64,000 nt of DNA from Diadema setosum (taxonomy: Eukaryota > Echinodermata > Echinoidea > Diadematoida > Diadematidae): positions 24,523,472-24,587,471 of the forward strand of contig NC_092696.1 in NCBI RefSeq assembly GCF_964275005.1. Reading direction: 5' to 3'. The notes beneath the pieces are model-generated. The model saw nothing but the letters and a program-made list of their open reading frames with translations, did not search any database and was not told the origin of the DNA. Of the stretch, positions 36,361-48,725 are shown piece after piece (the first letter of the stretch is position 1; every line of letters begins with the position of its first letter). The translations under genes and the position numbers were made by a program.

Positions 36361-36431
<71 letters not shown>
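36361..36431. repeat. (AT)n microsatellite
   Basis: About 34 AT units with one early interruption. Confidence 0.9.
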
Positions 36432-36435
<4 letters not shown>

Positions 36436-36649
36436 CCAACATCGTTTAAAATCTGATATTTTTGTTTTACAGAACTCAAATTGGAATACACTATCGACGA
36501 AAATGGAGCAATTTTTAATGAAAAAGACATTAAATGATGATTAGGTTTGAACTTTGGACACCGGGCATAGTGGGAAAAACGCCATATGAATCTATCAAAT
36601 GATCATGACAGAGCAGTATAACTAATGACAAGCAAATAAATCGACAGAG

Positions 36650-37235
36650 AGATTGACAGCTAAAAATGTGATATATTGAGATATAAGAAATACATCTAGA
36701 GAGATAAGGGATTTATTGAGAGAGGTAAGAGAAATAACGAGAGAGGTAAAATATATATTGAGAGAATAAGAGGTACATTCAGAGAGATAAAACATATGAA
36801 ATATATTGAGAGGAATGAGAGATTTATTGAGAGAGATATGATATATATTGAGATATAGATAAGAAACATATTGAGGGAGATGAGAGATTTATTGTGAGAG
36901 ATAAGATATACATTGCGAGTGATAAGAGATTTGAGAGAGAAATAAGGGATGTATTAATAGAGATAAGGGATATATTTAGAGGGATAAGAGATATATCGAG
37001 AGAGATAAGAAATATATGGAAAGATAAGAGATATATTGTGAGAGATAAGAATATATTGAGAGAAGAATAATATATTGAGAGATAAAACATATATATTGAG
37101 ATAAATAAACAATTACATTTTGATAGATATAAGAGATGCATTGGGAGATAAGAGATATATTGCGAGATAAAAGATGTTTTGAGAAAGATAAGATGTATAT
37201 TGAGAGAGATAAAAACAAATGATCGAGATCAGAGG
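36650..37235. repeat. Degenerate GAGAGATAAGAGATATATTG minisatellite
   Basis: Nearly 600 bp of variants of GAGAGATAAGAGATATATTG. Unit length drifts by a few bases (about 18-30) and there are many substitutions. It grades into GAGAGAG-rich sequence to about 37310. Purine-rich on the + strand throughout. Confidence 0.75.
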
Positions 37236-37310
37236 AGGAAAAGCGAGAAACAAAGGGAGAGATAAAGAGAGAGGGGAACGGGGAGAGAGGGAGAGACGAA
37301 GAAAAGGACT

Positions 37311-37907
37311 GGGGGCAAAAGCGGACATAATAAATACACAGACAATTATCAACTCAAGTTTTAGCAAAGTCACGAGCTGGACTTCCTCTTACGATGTTGC
37401 AGCCATCCATACATGAATGTGCAGATCATGAAAACACGAAAAGATTTACAAGCCAGCAGTGTACCGTCCATCCCCGTCCACCACTACCTTCCTTAATCGT
37501 CGTAAATTATTTCCTTGTAGAAGAGCGAGCAATGGGAGATAATCATTAAATTTGAATTAGCATGGGGAGGGAGTTATTGTGCCTTGTTCAGGGCGTCAAA
37601 CAGGCAAAGATTTGGTAGAATGATAGCCAGAAAAGAACATTTTATAAGCAATCAAACAAACAAACCCTTATAGCAAGAATGGCAAATAGCTGTTTTCTTT
37701 CTTTGCTGATATGAATAAAGACATTACCTCACAACTATGCAATAACCTCCTCGGACAAGAAAATTCGACTTTGAACTTAAAGTTTGACATTGCAATTGAT
37801 AACATTTTAAATTCTGCTTCTCAAGGAAAAAAAAAAAAAACACCCAAATTTGCCACTTCCTAAACTTATATTTACACCGACGATTTATTGTCATGTTCTC
37901 TTTCCTC
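37311..37907. other. No gene recognised
   Basis: AT-rich unique sequence with an A-run at about 37826-37840. Confidence 0.4.
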
Positions 37908-37909
37908 CC

Positions 37910-37946
<37 letters not shown>

Positions 37947-37950
37947 GTGC

Positions 37951-37994
<44 letters not shown>
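37908..37994. repeat. (CT)n(GT)n compound microsatellite
   Basis: About 18 CT units followed directly by about 22 GT units. Confidence 0.9.
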
Positions 37995-37998
<4 letters not shown>

Positions 37999-38579
37999 TC
38001 CAGCATTTTGTGATCTTCGAGAGGTTTATATTCTTGCAACGTATACTTGACAACATCAAATTGTACACCATCAAGAAATGTAAAAATTTCGTCTCCGACA
38101 GGTAGGAATAAAATAAGAAACAAACGAACCGATGTCTCTCAAAATGGAGTATCTTCCGGGAAACTGCACCGACCCTTCAACAAAATACAACGAACGATTT
38201 CACACTTTTTCTGATCTTTTTTCTTTTCCCACAGGATTAAAAAAAAAAAAGCTATTTGATTTCCTTTGTCAGCTTTATGGTGAAAATACTGAGAATTATC
38301 GGTATGGTATACACAGGGAAGGAAGGATATTGCATTATAATTATGTTCCTATGGTTGAAAGTCAAAACATTTCAACATGAGCAGACCCAATTACAGTATT
38401 GAAGGCACTCAGCCTCAGCTAAGTAGGTCCTACTACCATCTCATGATAGAAATGGTTCCATTTGCTGATCCATCCACTTCGTGCAAACTTTCTTGTTGCA
38501 TTAGCTTTATGACCTGATATAGGTTAATCGAGAGAAACAAATTGATGCCACAGTACCTTGGAATTGAGAGTATAAGATC

Positions 38580-38581
<2 letters not shown>

Positions 38582-38662
<81 letters not shown>
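38582..38662. repeat. (TG)n microsatellite
   Basis: About 40 uninterrupted TG units, the longest in the window. Confidence 0.95.
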
Positions 38663-38663
<1 letters not shown>

Positions 38664-39236
38664 TGTGAATGTGACAATTTGTGTTGTTCATGAGCAAATA
38701 TTGAGGACAATTTCTTCATTTCTATCGTACTGAAGGCATCGAATTGAATTAGATCAGTTCAACTAAAGACCACGATGAAGTGACAGTAATCTAGAAGCAA
38801 AGTAAACATTTCTGACAGTTCTTAGACTTCCTTCTTGGTACGGCGTTCCATGGTTCAATTCAAATTTAGACTGTTAAAATCATCAAGTTCCTTAAAAAAA
38901 AATGAAAGTGAGTGAAGGAAAATTGGTACCCAGATTCATGCAAATTATTAGCTATTGTTCAAATTACTGTGTCCGAATTGTTGATTGAAATGATAAGAAC
39001 AGAACATCAAAGCTCTCGAAGGGACGTTTGACCGAACGTCATAGTTCGGTCAACAAGCTTTGCTTTTTAGTAGGTTCCATCGTATTTCTCTTTGCATCCT
39101 TTACTTTGATTGAAAATGACACATCGACCGCTATGTATTATGTTTGTATTCCTATTTCTTTATGTATGCATCCAAGCTGGACATTCTGTATTATCATATT
39201 TTGTTATATCATGTATTCTTCATCGAGAAATACGAA

Positions 39237-39256
39237 AATAAAATTGAAATTGAAAA
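39237..39256 (+). repeat. Retroposon-like 3' tail
   Basis: AATAAA followed by ATTGAAATTGAAAAT. The upstream 100 bp (TTTGTATTCCTATTT... TGTATTCTTC) has the T-rich look of a LINE/SINE end. Confidence 0.4.
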
Positions 39257-40068
39257 TAGTAAGGGCGTCTGACAGTGAGACTTGAGAGTGCTGAATAGAT
39301 TTGACTGCCCTGGAACATGCTATCTGGTAAAGAATGGTGTATGGACGTTATTTTGGGAAGGGGGCTTTCCTTTTTCCTTTGATGTCAGCTATATGACTCA
39401 TCCGAATAAAATTACAAGGAAGGGGCAGGGAAAGGTTGATCCCTATACATCATACTGACACCTATCTAATATTCTTAGGGAATTCCAGGAGTTGATGAAT
39501 GCAGTAGGGAGCGGGAAGGGTACATTCCTACGTTAGGATTATGGCCTGTTCTGGTGCTGGTACAGACCCTTGATCAGATTATCACTATACTAGAAGGGCT
39601 TCGTTTTTAAAGCAGAATGAGTCTCGAAATCAGTAAAAAGCGGAAACCACACACGACACACATACACGCGAGCACGCGCACGCAACCCACACCTCCCTCA
39701 CACACAAGTTGAGACAGACAGCCGGTCGTCGCACACGCCGGGCAGGTATTAACCTGCAACATCATAAAGGGCGCCTTACGAGAACAATCAGCTATCTTCT
39801 CTTAATATTCAAAGTTCTCTAGTTTTTATACAAGAAGGAAGTAAGTTGTACAAGCTAACACAGCAACTTCCTTTCGTAACTTTTCCTGATACAAAAGAAA
39901 AAAAAAATGCTTACTTACAGGATCCAGCATTATTGGCAATTATTGGAATCAGAATTAACTAATCTATTATGTAGAGGAAACACTTGCGGATTACCTCTGA
40001 GCTTTTCAGTACTTTTTCGTCTTTTATCGCAGCCATAAAAACAAAACAAAACAATTGACTACTGTACA

Positions 40069-40152
40069 CACGTACACACAAAACACACACAAAACACACA
40101 CACACACACACACGCGAGCGCACGCACTCACACACGCACACGCCCACACACA
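40069..40152. repeat. (CA)n with CGCGAGCGCACGC interruption
   Basis: CA-rich tract with CGCGAGCGCACGCACTC in the middle. A similar tract at about 39650-39712 has CGCGAGCACGCGCACGC. Confidence 0.8.
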
Positions 40153-41407
40153 TATAAATAAATGAATACATTATTATACTGACACTCTCTCCTAAAACAA
40201 TAAAAAGGCTCAAACGAACAAACCCACAAAAAAGCAATATTAGTCACACTCATACATACATGTAAAGTAGACAAGACAGCTTTTAATTGCCTCACAAGCT
40301 GAACTGATCTGTACATTAAACTATCATTTTAAAGAAAATCTGTCTTTCTTCTTGTCAATAGTTCGACAAGTTCAACTATTTCCTATTTCAACCAAGTCAC
40401 AATTTCAAGGTCGTTGCAATTTAATGTGGAGGAAATAATTTCCTCGTCTTGTGTTCACGTGAAAAAAAATACTAATAAAGATCTGTCTGAAAGGAAAGTA
40501 AAGTTTTACAAGATATTGATATTATCACCTCATCTAATTTGGAAATGAGATGGCAGATTCCTTTTTAAAACATGGGAAACTTGAACATTTCATAACCTGA
40601 TTATACGATGAAACACCTTAAACATTAAATAAAACTCCTAAAGTATTGAAAAGACATTGTAATCTGGAATCCTATGACCAATGACCACCAAGTGTAATGA
40701 AAGCTCATATTTTTCTTTCGATAGTGGGAGTGGTTAGTAGGATGACATAAATGCAAGTATGAGTGCATGAGGAAAGGGGTATTGTAGAAGCTACTATGAA
40801 TACTTGGTAATTTCAAGGTTCATTACCACAAGATCAAGATTCAGGCAAGTAACAAAGATTGCTATTCTGGGATTTAGGATATATCCAAGGATCATTGAGC
40901 AGCTCCTCGCATCACAGGTAGTAGTGCATGTAATGGGCTTGGAATTAAGGACAAGACGCTAGGAGTAAACTCCTTTGTGTTTTGGCTCCCCTTGTATACG
41001 GGCTGGTATCTCGTCTCTGTGATAATCATTCTGCCAAGCCTTCAATTCAATATTCCTTTTTGTTCTGCATTAGCTTAGCCTTCCCAACAGGCTCGTTACT
41101 GGTCATTGTTATATTACAACATGTACGATAATTTTTTCCTTAAGTTTACGAAATCTCTCTTTTGGCAAAATTCGTATTTTTCGTGTCAATCACAGATACA
41201 GCGAATGGCTTTTTTTTTTTTGGATATATTGTATCAAACTAAAATGTAACTATAAATTTTGTTTAACTTTGACGTTGAAAAATATTTCAGAGATTGTTGC
41301 TCGAATTGAAACCTCCTTTTGTATAACCTTTGGTGTTTCTGTGTTGTTACCATCTTTTCGTAAAGAAAAATATTTGTGACTTGTCAGAACAACTCCATTT
41401 TATTTGA

Positions 41408-41409
<2 letters not shown>

Positions 41410-41464
<55 letters not shown>
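41410..41464. repeat. (AT)n microsatellite
   Basis: About 27 AT units. Confidence 0.9.
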
Positions 41465-41469
<5 letters not shown>

Positions 41470-43557
41470 TTTTGGCACATTATATTTTCTAACCTCAGGT
41501 CTCAAAAGTTAGGATATCCTATCTGAAATGAATATGGACCAATCTGATGTTCCGCATGACTGATCATCGTGTAGTTCAAGGGACATGGAAAAGATGTTTT
41601 AGATAATAATCAGTAAACTATCAAAGTCCTAACAATCCTTTGAGGTCGAAAAAATATTGACAGATAAAAACCATGATGAATGTTGAAAAATACTAGAAAT
41701 ATCACTGCTTGCAGATATGGCTAAAGTAAACCCTTTGAGGCATAATCTTGGTTTTTCAGCGGTGAAAAAAAAATCCTCTCACATGAAAGTTTGGAACTCG
41801 AAAGACAAGCGATCGATTTTTAAAGACAAGATATTGTGCCTGAAGCAAAGAACGGCATGAAGATCACGTTCGGTGGAGTGTGTAACGTTTCTGCCATCTT
41901 TGATCCAGGGAATTGTTGCTTGACTCAATTGTTTCCAGGCTCAATAGGTATCCCCTGATAAACCCAAGCTTTCAAAAGACGAATAAAGACACAAGGAATG
42001 CTGCGTGTTTGCCAACGATGTTGGCAACGTCTGTTTCCTTATATGGGCAGGACGTGACCGTTTTCCCCGCTTACGTCCAGCTTTGTGATGAAATTCTGGG
42101 GACGGTGCCAAACTGAAGACAATGAAGGAAGCTACTGAATGGAGTCTTACCAGCCCTGCTTTGTTCCGGGGACAAAGAAGTGTTAGTCAGTTCGGTGCGA
42201 ATAGTCGTCTATAGATACAGCGTCCTTCTCAGTTAAACAACAAAGCTGAATAGAAGCAAATCGACAGCGAGTCATTACAACGCCTCACCTACAAATCAAA
42301 TCGTATCAGTCAGAAAAACAAAAACAAAAACAAGAAAAGAAAAGGAAGATAAGTAAAAAACAACTGTTACATTTTCATACTATCATTTCTATTGCTAATC
42401 TGTACGTTCATATACTTCCACTGTTCTTAATACGTCTCCTATAAATCAGCCATAGATAATCAGCCAATAAATACTATTTACAAATTAATAATGCGGTTGA
42501 AATATGCTCTGAAGCAATCATGAATTCAATTCAATTAAATTCAAAGGCTTTATTTTCACTTCTTTCAACAGAATGTACAACAAGTATCTGTCTGCTATAA
42601 CATGTATCAAAATGTGACAAGGGTTTACAGACATTTCTGTCACGAAACTGACACCTATTGCTTTCTTAGCCCTGTCAGTTTATCGAAAATTCCATGGCTA
42701 AATAAGACGGAAGTGGAAATGAATTTACTCGATAATAGTTACCCCATTATGGTTTAATCCAAAATAGTAAGAATGAAATCAGATAACATCCTCGTAAGAT
42801 TGCCTTAATGTTAATGTGATACCATCTGCTCCTGTGGAATACGGCGAAATTTCGCCCTCTTGTGTCAGCACTATGATAATCTTGGTCTCTTCAACAAGTG
42901 CCAGAATAACTCGAGATAACTGAATTAAGTCTCTGCACTTCAATTCAGTTGAACTCATTAAAATTGAAGGTTACAGGTTTATCAATAAAACAAAATACAC
43001 AAACACCATACAAACAATTCATTACGAAGCTACATGTAAATTGCTTAGGAAAAGTGCCTAACGCTTAAAGATTCAATAATCATCTAACCCTTCAAGTGCC
43101 ACAAAATTTCTCTTACGAAATTATCACAATCTTTCAGCTACCATAACCCTGACATAATTAATAACGTTCATCAATTGTGTAATACATGTATAATGCAATG
43201 CATCTTGTTTTAAAAAAAAAGGAATTATCTTCATCATCTGATGATCAGATCTTTAAAGAAATCGATATATCCTATGTGCTGACAGAAGCTGAAAAAAAAA
43301 AAGAACAGAAGTACAAAAAAAAGTACAAATGTTGTATTGTGCTACGAATTGTAAGTACATTCCAGCCGATTGAGACCGTAATGGAATAAGACAGATCTTC
43401 TATTAGAGTGTTGTTTTTAATTATGATTGATTAGTTATTTAGTTATTTCCCATTACTTGTTTTCTAATTTTAGAAGATTTAAATGGGTGGAACGTTATTC
43501 TCTCTAAGTGGGAAGATATTTCTTAGATAATAATTATAATAATATCTTATACAATAA
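41465..43557. other. Gene-poor stretch, no gene recognised
   Basis: Apart from a reverse-strand retroposon-like tail at 42521-42554, nothing is recognised. Confidence 0.45.
42521..42554 (-). repeat. Retroposon-like 3' tail
   Basis: On the - strand: AATAAA, then TTGAATTTAATTGAATTGAA. Same pattern as the tails at 31926 and 48599. Confidence 0.45.
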
Positions 43558-43752
43558 TGAGAGTAGCCTCTTCAGTGTTGCCACTGTTGTACCATAGGGC
43601 CCTGCCATTATCATTACCCTAGCATTGCCAGGTACCCATTTATACACCTGGGTCGAGAGGGACGTTGTGGGTACAAAACATCTTGTCTAAGGACGCAAGC
43701 ACTGGGCGGGCATCGAACTCGGCCCTCCGATTGGGAGTCGGGTGTCTTAATA
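43558..43752 (-). mobile_element. SINE family A copy
   Basis: Reverse strand, nearly full length. The tail (CACTGAAGAGGCTACTC), middle (GGTACCTGGCAATGCTAGGG) and tRNA-like head (GAGTTCGATGCCCG) are all present. Confidence 0.65.
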
Positions 43753-44743
43753 TCGTGTGTCTTAAAGAGGTTTGAAAATAGCCTTGAGTATAAATGAAAA
43801 TATTGTTGTTTCAAACCAAAGCTCATTAGCTGAACGTGTAATTTTCTAAAGATCTTCCTGTCTTCTCGATCATAAGCTTGTTTTACCAGAGATAAAAAAA
43901 GATGATCTTTTGACCGCGGTCACTTCTAACCTGTGTATATGCTATTCCTGCTTTACGGATCGAAATTCAAAGTGACTTTCATTTCATTGTTGGTTAAATA
44001 CTTTCGATAACACAACAGCAAAGTTGATATAAAAGACGTATTATTTCCTGCAGAGTAGATAGCATTTGGTTGTTTTCCAAGAATTTCATTTTTCAATATT
44101 CCCTTCTCTTATGCGTAATTATATTGTTTAAAACCAGTAATACATCATTATCCGCGTTCCCATAAGATCAGTACTACATACCATATCACGGCCTGCAGAT
44201 TCACCGGTTTAATTTTACATGTGTTATCCCGTGTTTCTTGGAATGAGCACTTTCACATTTGTATTTCCGACATATCGACTGTTTACCACTCTGCTTCCCT
44301 GTATATATTTTTTTTTTTGGTTCATTCTCACCCTTATAACGTTTGTGCACAAATGTCATTGATTTGTTGAATTGTGATTATGTGAAATGATTACAAAATT
44401 CAAAATAGCGTCCCACCTAACAAGATGAAATAACTGTCTTTCAATCTTGCATTTTCTTGTCTTGCATCCAAATCCACAATGCCTCTCTTTCGTTTTCTTT
44501 ATGATACCCAGGAGCAGTCTCAGATGCGGATAGTGGCGCACAATATTTTATGGTGTTGCGGTGCATGAATACTTTCTAGCGAGTGGTACGTGCGGAGCAG
44601 AATTTCAAGCTTGCTTAATAGAAATGGTAACTGCTCTCATGCTTCAACAAACGAAATGACTGCACAAGAAACAACCAAAACATGATGTTAATCATAACGA
44701 TGATCTTATTTACGATTCATTTTACTTATTTTCGATGGTTTTA
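43753..44743. other. No gene recognised
   Basis: AT-rich. No exon or repeat recognised. Confidence 0.4.
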
Positions 44744-44842
44744 TTTACCCAGGGTAGCCTCTTCAGTGTTGCCACTGCTCTACCAGAGGGCCCTGCTATT
44801 ATCATTACCCTAGCGTGGTCAGGAACCCATTCATGCACCTGT
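44744..44842 (-). mobile_element. SINE family A, truncated copy
   Basis: Only the 3' part is present on the - strand: CAGGTGCATGAATGGG, GCTAGGGTAATGATAATAGC, AGGGCCCTCTGGTAG and the tail. Confidence 0.6.
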
Positions 44843-45899
44843 TTTAAAAAAATGAAAAACAGATATTAATAAGTCTGTAATGTAGGCCAATATGGCACGT
44901 GCTATACACAATACATGCACTTATATGTAGCAGCAATAAAGCGAAAAACCTCATTAAGATTTCACCACTTAAAGAAACTAGTCAGATATCTTTTGGTTAG
45001 CAATCAGAAGATGGATTAGCAACTGTGGAGATGAAATAACTTGATGGAATTTTTCTCTTGAACGAAGGCCATTGCTGATAAGGAGCGGGATCAAACTCTG
45101 TATACTTTAAATGTGAAAGAGGAACTGTGCAGGTTAATACCACAGAGTGATCAATCAAGAAAAAAAATATGTGTAGAGAAATAAGTGTACTTGAGCATGC
45201 ACGGCCAGTCAAAGAATACTGGCTAGGATATACGCATTTATGATCCATCAGGGCTCATTATGCACTTTACAGGTTGGAGCACTACAATCAGAGCAATTCG
45301 AATGAACACAACATGAATACCTCCACCTACACCTATCCAAGTACATCAAAGCTATGTGGGCGTAAGTGCTGGAAGTCAAGCGACATGCGTAACAAATAAA
45401 TGAGGGACAGCCCCTTCGGAGAGCAACCCTCGAAGCTTTTCTCACGGGGAGGTGACGTAGGAGGGGTTTAACATGGCATGCGAGCACATTCCCATTCACC
45501 TTGTCATGTCTACCTCTGTTGTGCCGTTGATAAATATTTAATATCTATGTGTTATGAAAAAAGTCCCCAACTGTACAGGACAACAGTACATCGAACCAAG
45601 GTCGTTGAAAAAAATATCATTGCGCTTACTAATGTTATTCATATTTCTATCGCAAGAGGAGCAACTGATTGGGCCATTTGGAAAGACGAAGTAGGGTATG
45701 TATATACACATAAGAATAAAAAAAGTTAATGATAACGGAAGGCGCGGGATGTAATATAGTTTGGTTAGCATTAGTTTGTTCTACTATGTTCCTAAGTTAT
45801 TCAAACAATCCTTACATGTTTAAACATCCACACATCCTTGCGCAAGATATGCCTCACTGTGCTTTGCAATAGAACAAAAATAAAATAGAGTGATCAATA
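44843..45899. other. No gene recognised
   Basis: No exon or repeat recognised. Confidence 0.4.
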
Positions 45900-46007
45900 G
45901 GCGTTTTCACATCAGCCCGATGTTTCGAAATAGCGCGCTATTTTCTGACTTGGGAAATTGGAAAATATCTCGAGCTTGGATTTTTATCGGGCTGATGTGA
46001 AAACGCC
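45900..46007. mobile_element. 108-bp MITE with perfect 22-bp ends
   Basis: Opens with GGCGTTTTCACATCAGCCCG and closes with its exact reverse complement (22 bp paired in all). TA lies outside both ends (45898-45899 and 46008-46009). A palindrome AATAGCGCGCTATT sits at 45929-45942. Perfect ends suggest a recent insertion. TA duplication fits Tc1/mariner-type, but a PIF-type TWA cannot be excluded. Confidence 0.65.
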
Positions 46008-46478
46008 TAATGGGTAGAATTCAAATGCACTGGGATTGACACTGAATGGCGAAAATGATTTTGCTACATTTCTTTCTCCCCCCCCCCCTCTCTCTCTACC
46101 TCTCATTATCTCTCATGATTCAGGATTTTAGCAGTCTTGTTATCATCGCAGTTTCTTGTCGGTCCCTCAGCATTGATATTTTGCTTGCGTACAAGAGCAT
46201 TCACTATCTTTAAAAACAAAGACAGGCTGAGATATGATACTGTTATAATCAGATGTATTTGCAGACTTGATCTAGCGTGTCGCACAGGGTAATCTACCCA
46301 CGTGTGGTTTAGAGACGCTAGTTTCCCCATCGGTGGAACTCTATGAAATAACATTCTTCAGTATGTATCTACCTCCAAAGTAAACAATACTGTCTGAATG
46401 CATTTTGTGATTTTTTGTTGTTCTGAATTCAAAGACCAAAGTACAAGAAAATCATGAAATGTTCTGTATGTGAGACCT

Positions 46479-46517
<39 letters not shown>
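46479..46517. repeat. (GA)n microsatellite
   Basis: About 19 GA units with one GG interruption. Confidence 0.9.
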
Positions 46518-46518
<1 letters not shown>

Positions 46519-46729
46519 CCGCAGTGTTCCATAACAGTACTAATAAAGAGCAGAAAAAAGGCTTTAACCACGTTCATGTGTGTGTTTTGAAAAACCTCAG
46601 GACTACGTCAAAGAGAGAGAGAAAAAAAAAAACAGTAGACAGAAACGTCAATGGTAGAATGAAAAACAACAACAACAACAACACAACAAATACCTGCTCA
46701 GGGATATAATTACTTTCAGTCAGTCATAA

Positions 46730-46875
46730 AACATACATATGATATGTTATACTACTAGTGGTATAATAATATATGATATTATATGATATAATACTATATG
46801 ATACAACATAATTTGCTATCATATATCATAATTATACCATACCATACCATATCATATAATATCATATCATGATAT
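46730..46875. repeat. Degenerate ATATG/CATAT tract
   Basis: About 145 bp of ATATGAT / ATCATAT / CCATA words. The left half reads mainly ATATGAT and the right half its reverse complement, so the tract is roughly palindromic. Confidence 0.6.
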
Positions 46876-47003
46876 TCGACACCATAGCACATCTTTCAGT
46901 AGAATTTGCCGCTAACTTAGAAGATTTAACTAAGAGAAATGGAAAACTTCTTTAGAATTCTGGTCTCTATACCACCTCTCTCTCTCCCCCTCTCTCTTCC
47001 TTG

Positions 47004-47250
47004 TGGGGACTGACGTGGTATAGTGGATAAGACTCTTTTTCTTTCAAACGGAGGTTCCGTGTTCGAATTCTGAAAAATGCTTACATCCTCGGGCGAGACG
47101 TTTTTACTCACGGTATCCACCTCTTGATTTACATGTAGAAATGGGAACCTGGCAACGCTAGGGTATGGTAATGGTTTATGGCCCTCTAGAAAAGAACTGC
47201 TACCACTGTAGAGGCTGCCCTGCATAAACATGATAAATAATACACATCAT
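47004..47250 (+). mobile_element. SINE family A copy
   Basis: A tRNA-like head (GGTATAGTGGATAAGACTC with GTGTTCGAATTC as B box) is followed by GGGAACCTGGCAACGCTAGG, GGCCCTCTAG and a tail ending GTAGAGGCTGCCCTGCATAA. Confidence 0.65.
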
Positions 47251-48492
47251 CATTTCTCTCTCTCCCTCACCCTCGTGTGTGTGCATTAGATATATATTGC
47301 ACGTAGAGCTCAATTTAATACAAAAAGGACTACCTGGCCATTAAGTCGGGCTCTTTCCTGCACCCTGATGGCCTCCTTGCCAGGATCAGGATATTTTTCT
47401 TTTAATCACTTTAATCATTTTTTTTTTTTGTAATGCCGAATAGAGAACAGCAATTTCACTTATGGTAACTCTGGCGATTCAATTTATATACTTTCATTAT
47501 CGATTAGTTTTGTATTCATTGTTTCACTGAGTTCTAGTTTTCCAAGATAAGTGTCTAAAGTTTAAGAGGAAATCAGCAAGCCTATAGGCATGATGTCAGT
47601 CTCCCGTGCAGTTATGAAACTCGCAGAGAGAAACCGACTCGTGTCAGAGTGCCGATATATAACTTTCACCATTATTTGCTTTCGGTCATTTTTACAAGGT
47701 CTCTGTCTTGCTGTCTTCATAAACATGTTTATCATCATCATATCATCGCAAAAAAAAAAAAAATGACTTTCAGTGATTCTAAAGTCAGTTCAGATTACAA
47801 CGGTTATCAACAGAGAAAACAAACAAGCAATTCAGTATGTATCAGGGTTAAGTATCCAAAGAGCGAAACTCAATGTTCTACGTAGTGCATTGGTATTCTT
47901 TTTTTTTTTTTTATTTCACCGGGTATAGCACACGCGTAAAAAATCTGTTTTTGATTAACCAATACCTTGAATGCTGTTTTTGAATGGTGCTGATCATATA
48001 GATAAGATGTAAGTGCAGAATGTGAGGATGCAGCATCAAGAAATGTCACCAATCAGTTCGATGAAAAAAAAGTGTCAATTGTCATTTTCACACAAATTAC
48101 TACGGCATTGCATGAAATGACTGATAATTTCTTATGGTATGTAATGGCTTTATACATTTTCTCACAGTCGCCAATACACCAAGGGACAGTATTCATATAA
48201 AGGGCGTATAAAGTCCTGTCGGATAAGGATATTTGGTTGCCGTCATTAAATTTTGTGAAGTTGTGAATTCAATTTAATGTCCATCGCTATATTTACTTTC
48301 GTCACCATTGCAAGTATGCATTGCTTCTCTCATTATTTATAGCATCAATTCGTACGTACATTTTGCATTATAATATACTTCATGATGTCTCTTTATTGCA
48401 AGTTATTATGTTCATCACATTGTTGTACTGATTTCGTGACATTATTTGTAAAATGCGAACATTTCATTGTATCCCTATGTTATTTGAGATGA
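47251..48492. other. No gene recognised
   Basis: AT-rich with A- and T-runs. No exon recognised. Confidence 0.4.
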
Positions 48493-48512
48493 AATAAATC
48501 AACTTGACTTGA
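48493..48512 (+). repeat. Retroposon-like 3' tail
   Basis: AATAAA followed by TCAACTTGACTTGA. The upstream T-rich 150 bp resembles the other tails. Confidence 0.4.
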
Positions 48513-48598
48513 TTTACACTTTATACGAATTGTTATACTATGATTTGTCAGATGTATAATTTGTATTATAATCAATTATATCCCCTTTGTTAGGTACA

Positions 48599-48640
48599 AA
48601 TAAAAGTATAACTGAATGGAATTGAATTGTAATTGAGTTG
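48599..48640 (+). repeat. Retroposon-like 3' tail
   Basis: AATAAA followed by AGTATAACTGAATGGAATTG and further TTGAATTG units. Confidence 0.4.
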
Positions 48641-48725
48641 AAGCCTGGTGAAATAACGGGTATCGAACTCGGAGACTCCATGCTGCCTGTCGACTGTATG
48701 CAGCTGAGATCAACCCATCTAGGAC
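48641..48725 (-). repeat. tRNA-like SINE head fragment
   Basis: On the - strand GAGTTCGATACCCG (about 48660-48673) reads as a Pol III B box, with TGATCTCAGCTGCATACAG upstream. It lacks a foldable complete tRNA, so it is a SINE remnant rather than a tRNA gene. Confidence 0.35.

Larger units (their letters stand above)
38663..41409. other. Gene-poor stretch, no gene recognised
   Basis: Holds two related CA/CG-rich simple tracts (about 39650-39712 and 40069-40152) and one retroposon-like tail (39237-39256). No exon is recognised. Confidence 0.45.

Noticed and set aside
48641..48725. Possible tRNA gene on the - strand
   Set aside because: A B-box-like word is present but no complete cloverleaf or anticodon stem could be traced. 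Treated as a SINE remnant.
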